Positions 49,391-57,776 of a DNA stretch of 64,000 nucleotides are shown here, one piece after another. The translations under genes were made by a program, and so were the position numbers. Under the pieces are notes generated by a model. The model had not been told where the DNA came from. It saw only the letters and a program-made list of their open reading frames with translations, and did no database searches. Within the stretch, counting starts at the first letter, position 1, and every line of letters begins with the position of its first letter. The stretch is from Zymoseptoria tritici IPO323. Its lineage: Eukaryota > Ascomycota > Dothideomycetes > Mycosphaerellales > Mycosphaerellaceae. The DNA is taken from positions 248,001 through 312,000 of the forward strand of contig NC_018214.1 of the NCBI RefSeq assembly GCF_000219625.1. Reading direction: 5' to 3'.

Positions 49391-49639
49391 CAGACCGGCA
49401 CTCGTCTTCATACGTCTCCTCTCGTTCCACTGTGTCGAACGCACCTGACTGGCTTGGATCGTTTGGTGTGGGACGAGGACTTGAGCGACTCCCCACGCCA
49501 TTGTCGCCACACTTCCTCCTCGGTTGGACTGGACGGTGCAGTGTAAGCTGGAGAGCAGAAGAGCCATACACATTCGAGTTTGACTCGTGGCCATATTCTG
49601 TGATCGACAACCGCCCTCTGTTCTCCGGCTCGAACCACA

Positions 49640-50065
49640 CAGTCCAAGCCACTCGAGTGTGTTTCATGCGGTGCAGTTTGAGCAGAGGCATAGAGACAAA
49701 GTCGTTGAATGGCGCCCTTGCAGACTTCCTCTGGCATCGGTCGCAATGCCAGACTCTCCAGATCTCCACACAATGGTCGCCGCAGGGGTTCGCGCTCGAT
49801 AGCATAGACCGTGCGGTGCAGCCTGAGCTGAATATTGGAGGTATCAAGCCAGTTCGTGCGGATCACCATGATGTTCCCAAGCCTCACCAAGCGTGCCAAT
49901 CTAGAATTATCCGAGCTTTGGCCATGGCCGGGTTTCCAGGTCGGCTATCTCGCTCCGCTTCCCTGCTCAAACCACACAGTCCATGCCAATCAGGTCGGTA
50001 CTGTAAGGTGAAGTCGAGCCAGAGGAACGGAGACAGAACCCCACAGACTTCCTTGCCCAAGGTTT
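49640..50065 (-). repeat. Inverted repeat copy, minus orientation (partner at 52290-52720)
   Basis: Read on minus, this segment aligns from end to end with plus 52290-52720. Shared blocks include GAAGTCTGT, CTTCACCTTA, GTGTGGTTTGAG, CCAAAGCTCGG, GGCACGCTTGGTGAGGCTTG, CATCATGGTGATCC, GGAGAGTCTGGCA and GGAAGTCTGCAAG. Identity is partial (point differences and short gaps), so the copies are old. No coding capacity is conserved between them. Confidence 0.75.
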
Positions 50066-50138
50066 CCAAATCGTCGAGTGGCGGCCTTGTCGTGTTCTGC
50101 CCGAGGACGAAAAATTCGCTCACGACACTTTACATCCG

Positions 50139-50600
50139 TTATTCCGTTTCATCATCTCGACCGACCCGAACTGAAGCCTCACGCTGCTGCACGCGGACAG
50201 CATGGATCGTCTTCACGCCCGTCACACAGCGGGGATGTGTCCGTTGCCTCGGTGGTTCAGCCGCCCTGTGATGAGGAGAGCTAAGGTGTCCGAATGTCCG
50301 ACAACGCCGGTATACTGATTCAATGCGTGTGAACCACCTCCAACCCTTCTTCTCGGAGATGATACCATTCACTACTGCTTCCACCGCGGGTGTCATCGCC
50401 TGCGCGAGCGCGCCGGTGGAGAACCTCGCGGTCAACCTCGCTGATCACGTTCAGCACCTCGTCGCGACCTAGGTGTCTGCCATTCACCCGCACCGGTTTG
50501 ACGACGCAGGTCATCGTCGCGTTCTCCAGCTCCGTCAAGTCTAGAAAGTCGAGCGCGCGGGGAGCAAGCGTGATTCCTCACGAGATCTGCCGAAGCTACA
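50139..50600 (-). pseudogene. Broken relative of the 51/54-kb small gene family
   Basis: On minus, the 3' part reads GVKTIHAVRVQQREAS, matching GAKTILAVRVQQRAAS in the C-terminus of the intact gene at 54031-54880. Upstream frames contain protein-like stretches (LTELENATMTCVVKPVRVNG, AMTPAVEAVVNGIISEKKGW) in different frames. A GT...AG intron around 50380-50460 could join some of them, but no complete gene can be assembled. Like the 54-kb gene, it is bordered on its 3' side by copies of the island repeats, which suggests gene and flank were duplicated together. Confidence 0.45.
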
Positions 50601-51296
50601 AATTTAGGAGGCAAATCTGCATAGTCATGTCGAGTAAAGCCGGCGGCGATGGTGGCCTCACTTTTCTCTCGGAGAGAGAGAGGAGGAGATCTACCACACC
50701 AATTCAATCGATGATGGGACATACACATCCGGAAGGAGACTCTGTCTTCCATCATGCGAGTATAGCAATGAGCGTGACAGCAGGACGTCAAACGGTCTGG
50801 TCGTCCTGGAATCGATACCGAAGAATGGGCGAGGTGCCAGACGTCGAATAGCGAGTTCTTTTAGCACCCTGGGTCGGCCCTCTTGACGGGAATAGGTCTC
50901 CGAGGAAATTATGGATCCTTAAAGGCTACTATGCGTTGCCTGCTCACGTCTGGCTTTATCGGATAGTGCGAAGGCCAAAGATACTGACCCATCAGTAGGA
51001 GCCCTTGCTCTCATCGCGACAGCATGGTTGAATGTTTGAGCTTCCAACAATGACTCGCTGACAGCTGGTCCGTGTTAGATGAAGCAGTCTACGACATCGA
51101 CAGAGTCTCAGACCACAGTTCTGACCATGAAGACTGGTAGGCGGATGAGATGGAATCTCCGATATGTGGTGCAAGAAGATGCCATGATGTAGATTGACCT
51201 TGCCTTGGTGTTGGTGGGAGAGAGTGGATGGCCATGGATCATGGACTCGACATATCAATGCACGAGAGTTTCGGTTGCTTCACTGCTACGCGGATG
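50601..51296. other. Intergenic stretch within the repeat island
   Basis: About 700 bp. I see no gene and no clear repeat copy. Open frames here are short and opposed on the other strand. Confidence 0.35.
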
Positions 51297-51860
51297 TCAG
51301 GAAATGCACCACAACTCCCTCGGCCTCGTTCGTCGCTTCAACTCCTCATTCTTCTCCTCTGCCTCCGCGAGTGCCTTCTCCGCCCCAACGACAGCGTCCT
51401 TCGCCTTCGCCACTCCCTTCTGCAACGTCTGCACATCAGCTGCCAATTCCCGGATTTCTTCACCCGTCATACCCAGCGCGGCTTCTTCGGCCGTCATGCC
51501 CGCAGGCCGGGAGGTCGACAGCTTCAAATGGACGCCAAAAGGGCAAGGACAGACTCCAAAGCCGCTAGACTCGTCGATCTGTTGACACAGAAGCGAAGAA
51601 GCGGCTCTCATACTGCCCATGTCCAAGGCGTCAACGGTCGAAGCGGAAGGCGCAAGGGTGAAGGCGCGCGCAGCGGAGGCGATGCCAGAAAGATTCTCAG
51701 CTTCCAAGACGCGCTCGGCTTGCAGGTCGCCTGGGCTGTCAGTATATGCATTTTTCTGGGACGAGATGGAGGTCTCACGGCCTTCCTGCTCAGGAGCACC
51801 ACGGCTCACGACGGGACTAGATCCGCCCACGGCGCCTTCAGCAGAGTTCGGCGGAGACAT
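51297..51860 (-). pseudogene. Small coiled-coil gene, paralogue of 54031-54880, probably frameshifted
   Basis: Start inferred at 51860 (MSPPNSAEGAVGG). A 48-nt intron at 51778-51731 (GTGAGACC...GCCCAG) splits a codon at exactly the same place and phase as in the paralogue. Splicing gives APEQEGRDLQAERVLEAENL against APEQALRDVHAENVMENEEI, and then SARAFTLAPS against SARAFALAPS. A second intron starting at GTATGAG with acceptor GTCTAG would continue TALESVLALLASI, matching ADIEALLSLLARV. However, the frame then hits a TGA, because about one base is missing relative to the paralogue. Without that splice the frame stays open to 51297 and ends in a coiled coil (AKDAVVGAEKALAEAEEKNE). It is either a pseudogene or a gene with an altered middle. 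Function unknown. Confidence 0.55.
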
Positions 51861-52289
51861 TGCTCTCAGATCCGTGAGCAAAGTTCGTGCGTATAGCAAG
51901 TGGGTGGGTGCATGGGTCGATTCCCCTGTTCTTCGAAGGACCAAGCAGAGAGTTTGATGTTCTTCGTCAAGGAAGCAGGAGCGACAGACAGACGAGTTTA
52001 CCCTCCGGTTCGAATGGCATGTTCTGGCTTGACTATCATTGACAAGGAACCTCCGCTCTCCTGCTGAGGCTGCGCTGTCTGATCCAGCAGAGCGGAGAGT
52101 TTGCAGTGGTTGTTGCGCGTTTTAGTGTTGGGATACGTGTCGAGCAGGTCTCTCTGGTGCGACACCTTGGGCAGTTTCGCACTCATGCTGCCGCCGTTCA
52201 AACTAGACGGTCCACGCTAACGGAGTGGGGACTATGCGGTGAAAATTGCGCGGAAGGCTGGGGAGTTGGGCGTTGCCATCCGAGCCGAG
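51861..52289. other. Intergenic stretch in the repeat island
   Basis: About 430 bp without a supported gene. It carries the upstream region of the minus-strand gene at 51297-51860. Parts from about 52200 resemble the border of the inverted repeat copy that follows. Confidence 0.35.
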
Positions 52290-52720
52290 GAAGTCTGTCG
52301 ATGACTTGTTACCGTGCCTCTGCTTCAACTTCACCTTAGCATATTGACCGATTGGCATTGGCTGTGTGGTTTGAGTGGCGGAGCGAAGGGAGGTCGTCGA
52401 CCCGGGAACATGGCCACAACCAAAGCTCGGGTAATTTTGGCACGCTTGGTGAGGCTTGAGGACATCATGGTGATCCATACGGACTGGTCTGGTACTTCCT
52501 CTCTTCCGCTCAGACTGCATTGTCTAAGCCAATCGAGTGGGAATCATGCGGCGATGACTGCGTGGAAAGCCGGAGAGTCTGGCAATTGAGATGCATACCA
52601 GGGAAGTCTGCAAGGCCCTGTCGATGACTTGTCTCCGTGCCTGTGCGCAAATTCCACCGTATGAAACGCACTTGAGTGGCTTGGAGTGTGCGGTTCGAGC
52701 AGGGCAATGAATGAAAGTCG
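52290..52720 (+). repeat. Inverted repeat copy, plus orientation (partner at 49640-50065)
   Basis: This is the plus-strand partner of the 49640-50065 repeat, with the same ordered blocks. Its right end contains a sub-unit of about 80 bp that begins near the block CTCCGTGCCTGTGCGCAAAT and runs through CCACCGTATG, AACGCAC and GTGCGGTT. Further partial copies of the sub-unit occur at about 49426-49480, 53495-53575 and 53725-53810. Confidence 0.75.
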
Positions 52721-52764
52721 CCATGGCTCGAGCACACGGCGGCAACACGTCTCTTTGTCTTCGA

Positions 52765-52945
52765 GATTAGCCTCCACAAGCCGCGTGTGGAGCGCCCTGA
52801 ATGTTGGTTCGACGCGGCATCACCTTGTCGATCCGGAAAGTTCAAGAGTCAGGTGAAGAAGCTCATACCGAGACATCATAAGAAGCACCAAGCCACTGCA
52901 GACGCCTTTCATGACTCGGGAGGGGTATTGCAAGAGCAAGCAAGA
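52765..52945 (+). repeat. Dispersed repeat with a second copy at 57065-57255
   Basis: Shared ordered blocks are CCTCCACAAG, TGTCGATCCGGAAAG, GAAGAAGC, ACCGAGA, ATAAG, AGCCACTGCA and TTTCATGA-like ends. The copies lie 4.3 kb apart in the same orientation and differ by substitutions and small gaps. No coding potential is shared. Confidence 0.65.
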
Positions 52946-53082
52946 CTTCGAAACGATGATCAGCTTGATCGTAGATTTAGACTCAAGTCATCTACTCCAT
53001 ACGGACTATTGCGCTCCCACCATCTGAGGTCCGATACTGTCTAGATCACCGGCGCCCACAGAACTTCCACCACGTTCCGCTA

Positions 53083-53473
53083 TCTCACGACTACTCATCC
53101 TCGCTCCACACACGAATCGTCACCGTAACTCTCACCTGGAGCACGCCGTCCGGTGCAGACCTCTTCTCACCCGCCTCCGTTACCGACATAACTCCCGGCC
53201 TCCCGCCACCATCGACATCACCTCATCCATCGAGATTCCCGCAGGCGAAGTCCACTTTCTGCGAGCCTTGCCCTTCTTCCCGTCCGCGAGCAAGCCGAGT
53301 ACCGATGGCTGCTCGAACGCCGCCCAAGCCGACATCGCATTCGCCTGCGGATCAGTAACGTACTGCGCGGCGTGAGAGCTACCGCGTCCAGTCAGCACGC
53401 AGGCGACAGCGTCCGACATTGCGGTAGAGATCGTAGATTCGCAATCTCCAAGACAAATCTCGGCAGCGCTCAC
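53083..53473 (-). pseudogene. Hypothetical open frame with a frame break, unknown family
   Basis: On minus, one frame runs from MSAAEICLGDCES to DEVMSMVAGGRELCR and stops at 53180. One base away, the next frame continues without interruption as GGRPGVMSVTEAGEKRSAPD and ends LQVRVTVTIRVWSEDE at about 53083. The smooth junction within the shared GGR codons suggests a single gene disrupted by one base. I recognise no family. It lies between repeat copies and may be another decayed island gene. Evidence is only composition and frame continuity. Confidence 0.3.
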
Positions 53474-53884
53474 CCGCAGGGATCCGTCGATGAGGTATCT
53501 CCGTGCCTCTGCTCAAGGTCCGCCGTACGAAAAAGAGCCAAGGGGCTTAGATAGGGCGATTGGAGCAGGAGAGCGGAGGGATGTCACCATGATTCGAAGA
53601 CAGGGCGGCAACGCGAGCTCAGCCAATGCCGCATACTTCGGCGAGGTCTATCTTCACCTTGATCTAGACCCAGGTCTCTCGTCGAGCGCCCGAGCCTTAC
53701 ACTTCCCGTTCTACAGGGCTTTGTCGACAGCTCGTCTCCGTGCCTCTGCTCAAATTCCACCGTATGGAACGCACCTTGCTGGCATGGAGTGCGGTTTGGG
53801 CAGAAGGCAAGGCACCGTTTCGTGCACAGGACATCTTGTTTAGGAGCAGATATTCATACAGCAACAGCACATCATCCACGGGCC

Positions 53885-54025
53885 GAAAGTACAGCGATAT
53901 CACACGAGGAGGTGTATTCAGGAAAGAGTATCATTCGCGGGAGAGGCCAAGCTATCTACGCCGCAGCGCCATCTTTCTCAGCCTTCATCCCGTAACCTCA
54001 AAAGCGAACAGCGAGAGCAGACGAA
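53885..54025 (+). repeat. Direct repeat copy B (partner at 49260-49390)
   Basis: Second copy of the repeat described at 49260-49390. It ends directly at the 3' end of the minus-strand gene 54031-54880, so the repeat is the 3' flank of that gene family. Confidence 0.7.
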
Positions 54026-54030
54026 TCTTT

Positions 54031-54880
54031 TCAAGCCTCGTTCAACTTCTGCTCCAGCAGCCAGACGAGCAGCCAGACGATCACCTTCTCACACCACTCC
54101 ATCCGCTCGCGCCAGAGAAGTGTCACCTCCGACTCGCCCGAAGAGGCCGCACGCTGCTGCACGCGAACAGCAAGAATCGTCTTCGCACCCGCCACGCAAC
54201 GATCCACCTGCCTCTTGCCGTACTCCAAGGTCGTCTCCTCGGTCGCGAGAGAGGTCGCCGCGCCGTCGACATCATCATCTCCACCTTTCGACCACCCCCC
54301 GCTCCGCAACAACTTCTCATTCTCCACCTTCTTCTCCTCCGCAGCGCTCTTCTCGTTCTTCCGCACGAGCACCATCGCCGCAGAGCTCCTCACAATCACG
54401 ATCAGGTTTCGAAGATCCTCCGCGGTCATGCTCTTCACGCGGTCCGCGGCCGTCGTGCCCGAGGGCGGGGAGGTCGTCGCGGCGTCGACTCGCGCGAGGA
54501 GGGAAAGCAGCGCCTCGATATCGGCTGGGATCAGAGAGTCAGTCGTTTGCGTCGACGCAGAGAAGGAGAGGAGATGAAGGAGTACCTTCGTTCAGGGTCA
54601 AGGCGGTAACATCCGACGGAGCCAGAGCGAAGGCGCGCGCGGAGGGAGAGAGGCCGGAAATTTCCTCGTTCTCCATCACGTTCTCGGCGTGCACGTCACC
54701 TAGGTTGGTGTGAGTATGTGAGCTCGTTTGATGGCTTGTGGAACACTCACGAAGCGCCTGCTCAGGCGCGGCAGCGCGAAGACGAGTACCAGACTCTTCG
54801 ATAAATCCCATACCGTCCGAGTCGTATTCGCCGGAGGAGGCATCGCCGAAAGAGCCATCGTCAGATCCCGCCGAGGCCAT
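54031..54880 (-). CDS. Small hypothetical protein, intact member of the 51/54-kb family
   Basis: Exons on minus are 54880-54751, 54699-54586 and 54524-54031, with introns of 51 and 61 nt (GTGAGT...CCTAG and GTACTC...CCCAG). The spliced product is 245 aa. A further 71-nt intron (54968-54898, GTAAGC...TTGCAG) is likely in the 5' UTR, just before the ATG. The N-terminus is acidic and Ser/Gly-rich (MASAGSDDGSFGDASSGEYD). Conserved family blocks are APEQALRDVHAENVMENEEI, SARAFALAPS and MTAEDLRNL. The middle is charged (RKNEKSAAEEKKVENEKLL), and the end is amphipathic (WLLVWLLEQKL). No known domain was recognised. The exact conservation of the first intron with the 51-kb copy supports a real gene. 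Confidence 0.6.
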
Positions 54881-54968
54881 TACTTTCGGAGGCGAAGCTG
54901 CAAGAAATGTCAATATTCGGATGAAGTGAAGTGCGCAGTTGCGGCGGGTTGGTCACGTTGGTGCTTAC

Positions 54969-55785
54969 CTTTTCTCGAAAGAAGGAAATCGAAAAGAAAA
55001 GCGGGAAGGCGTCTATCGTTCACAAAGCGGAACGAGAGACTTTCAGGTTGTTGATGTTGTGGTAGAGGAAGAGGAGCGGAGAAAGCAGAAAGCGCAGAAG
55101 ATTCCACAACGACAAACGCAGTCTCCAAACCGCGCTAGTGCTGCAGGCTCGTGCCTCAACAAGTCAACAAGTCGTGGAATTATCAATGTCAGCCTGATTC
55201 ACTTTCAGGCAGATACGTACGTGCGGCGTTTGTCAAGAGTCAAGAATTGATGCTTTTGAGCTTTGCGGGCGAGCTCATGGGTGGCATGCAAGATATAGGT
55301 ACCTGCGCTAGCGGAGTGCAGATGAAGCACGTCGAGGCGAGACTCGGCGACTCCAGCAACCAGTCCAAGGATTCTCACAGGATGAACATACAAGGGCTTC
55401 AATATCAAGGCAGTGACGAACATGTAGGCAATGCTAGGAGGACTTTTAATTATGTATGTGATGTTCGCAGCAGACCTTCCGAATCGGGAAGGAGCAACAG
55501 TCAGGACGACGGTCCGCTAAGGTGTCTGATCTTTTCATCACTCCTGGAAGATATACACATCCACATGGATGGTAACTTCAGTGTATCATACTCAAGCACG
55601 ACACAGACGCAATGGACCAAGTCTGGAGCAGGCTGCCGGCCCCAATATAGTTATGTCGACCTTCGCAAGTGCTCTGAGTTCAGCTTGCCAAGAGTGGCAA
55701 CATAATATGACGGTGGAACCATCTAAGTACTTCCAAATGGTCACCCTCCAGCCCCAAGGGCCAGGTCCAAGTCAGCAGGCCCATA
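54969..55785. other. Intergenic stretch at the right end of the repeat island
   Basis: About 800 bp between the start region of the minus-strand 54-kb gene and the 3' end of the GH114 gene. No gene supported and no repeat copy recognised. Confidence 0.4.
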
Positions 55786-56721
55786 CTAACACCTCCTCGT
55801 CCAACCATCGAGGTTCCTTTTCTTCACCAACGTCGAGAAACCACTCTGGTTCTTGCCTTTGCATGCGAACTCGATAAACTGCTTCTCGCTGAGCTTCTTC
55901 TTCGTATCCGGGTACTCGATGTGTAACACCGCCTTGCCGGCATCGATGAACGGCTTGTACAACTCGCACTCATTGTAGAAGGTGCACTCTTCATTGATCA
56001 CCTGGGCCCAAAAGGTTAGCAAATTTGTCAACGGTGTGAGCAAAGTGCCTGGCCATACCCATTCAGCAAGGTTAACGACCTGGGGAACGATATCGCCGCC
56101 ATTCTTGAGGCCGTAGGAGAGGCCAGCTGCATGCGCGGTGGTAGAGAGAAAGGTCACGAAGGAGATTGCGTCACTTTGAGTGAGAGGGAAGCCGGAGTCG
56201 TTGTTGTAGCCGTCGATGTTCTGTCGACACAGGTTAGCATCCGTACCATCTCTACTTGGACACACGTGTGAACTCACATCCGGATCAACGCCATCACATC
56301 CTTTACTTTTGGCAAGTGCGATACGTTTCTTCATCACATCTCTCACTCCCGAGGACCGGACGTCAACCCACTTCTCGCCCTCCCAGCCATCCATGTCCTT
56401 TCCCAGTGCGGCTTTTGGCCATGAAGACGCATCGCTCCGCCAGTTCTCATATGACCCCGCGGAGAAGTAGCAGATCACCGATATGTTGGCTGCATGCAGG
56501 GAGGAGATGAGTGAAGCAGGGGTGTCGATGAGGTCCACATCATAGATAGCGGGTTTGGGAGAAGTTGTGGCGGAGGAGAGGGTTGGGACAGAGGATAGTT
56601 GGATGTTCCAGGATGTGTTGGGCGTGGGTTTGAGGCGGAACGAGGGGACTGTTGCTCCGGCTGAGGTGAAAGAAGAGGTGAGGAGGGAGGCGGCGGTGAG
56701 GACGAGGGTGGTGAACTTCAT
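55786..56721 (-). CDS. GH114 endo-alpha-1,4-polygalactosaminidase, secreted
   Basis: Three exons on minus: 56721-56278, 56220-56059 and 56001-55786. Both introns are 57 nt in phase 0 (GTGAGT...CGACAG and GTATGG...CCCAG). The product is 273 aa. A signal peptide (MKFTTLVLTAASLLTSSFTS) indicates secretion. The GH114 core is evident: IYDVDLIDTPASLI, ISVICYFSAGSYENWRSD, then CDGVDPDNIDGYNNDSGF, GLKNGGDIVP and, across the second splice, LAEWVINEECTFYNECELY. Family members cleave galactosaminogalactan-type polymers, which fungi use in cell walls and biofilms. The enzyme may therefore remodel the fungus's own polysaccharide or attack that of competitors (inference). A single-domain length is normal for the family. 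Confidence 0.92.
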   Translation of the reverse strand: MKFTTLVLTAASLLTSSFTSAGATVPSFRLKPTPNTSWNIQLSSVPTLSSATTSPKPAIYDVDLIDTPASLISSLHAANISVICYFSAGSYENWRSDASSWPKAALGKDMDGWEGEKWVDVRSSGVRDVMKKRIALAKSKGCDGVDPDVSSHVCPSRDGTDANLCRQNIDGYNNDSGFPLTQSDAISFVTFLSTTAHAAGLSYGLKNGGDIVPQVVNLAEWVWPGTLLTPLTNLLTFWAQVINEECTFYNECELYKPFIDAGKAVLHIEYPDTKKKLSEKQFIEFACKGKNQSGFSTLVKKRNLDGWTRRC

Positions 56722-57776
56722 TGTGGTATGGTAGTAGGGGGGAGCGGTGGAGCAGAAGAGACGGAGATGGGCGTGCTTGAGTGAATTGTTGTTGATGTGT
56801 TCGTGGAATGTTGAGCGGAATCCGACTTATTAGCTGGTCTTCATATATCACGCATCATGGGAATCCTTCAGGATGTCTGCCCTGAAAGAAAGGATTTGGT
56901 GTCTCAACTTGACCGTTAGTAGCTTTGTCTTGGTGGAGGCGCAGTCTAGATCTTTCACCTCTGCGAGACTGGCTTAATGGCTGAGCATGGCAGTGTCTGC
57001 CTACAGCAATCATATCTTCACGTCAGGGAAAGAGGTGAACGTTTGCAGTCTCCACGTCTTCGTCGTCAACCTCCACAAGTCGGGATCAGCATAGTTGTGC
57101 CTGGACGTTTGGCGTGAGGCGGCTTCATTCGCTGTCGATCCGGAAAGTCAAGGACCTCGGTGCCGAGCAGAAGAAGCCCAAACCGAGATATAATAAGCCA
57201 CTGCAATTGCCGTTCATGATCATCGCTGATGAACGTGTGTTTGAGCAAAGTTGAGGCTGTGTGATCGCTGCCAGGAGAGCAGAGTTTCCGATGGAACTAG
57301 AGCCATTCCTGTGGGCGCGGAGATGCAAGCTCGCTCAATGCTCATCTTCCAGACCGGGCCGGGAGGCACCAATGCACTGCAGTCGCTTCTACTGAGTCTG
57401 CAAGATGCGCGATTGATAGCTGTTAAACTGCAGGTGTTCTGTGTAGAAGGGTCAGCTTTACAGAAGAAGGATCACTGGGGGCATTTTTGATCCTTGTGCA
57501 GCCTGAGGCACCAAGAAGAACATGTATGCAAGCATCAACGACACAGCGTGTCAAGAACAACATCTTCCTCTCGTCCGACATCGACGACATGTCTTTTGAG
57601 TAAAATATCAACGCTCGCACCGTGTAAATAGGCACCAGAAGTGAGTGTCAGCCTTGCGTGCACTCCTTCGAGAGCTCATTGGCTTGCCGGTGGTATACGA
57701 TCCTTCGAAAGGTAGCTACCCTCTCCTCTTCCTTCCACTACTCACCATTCCTTCCTGTCCAACCTCAATCCCCACA
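56722..57776. promoter_or_regulatory. Divergent intergenic region between GH114 and the Zn2Cys6 regulator
   Basis: About 1.05 kb between two divergent starts. It includes the dispersed repeat copy at 57065-57255 (partner at 52765-52945). No gene is supported. A regulatory link between the adjacent Zn2Cys6 gene and GH114 is possible from position only. Confidence 0.4.
57065..57255 (+). repeat. Dispersed repeat, second copy (partner at 52765-52945)
   Basis: Contains the blocks CCTCCACAAG, TGTCGATCCGGAAAG, GAAGAAGCCC, AACCGAGA, ATAATAAG and AGCCACTGCA in the same order as the 52.8-kb copy. This shows that the island repeats also spread outside the 48.6-55 kb island. Confidence 0.65.

Noticed and set aside
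48742..50271. A 509-codon open frame on the plus strand
   Set aside because: It runs across repeat copies and changes character without any domain. Minus-strand frames are equally open there, and the repeat alignments cross it without conserving its reading frame.
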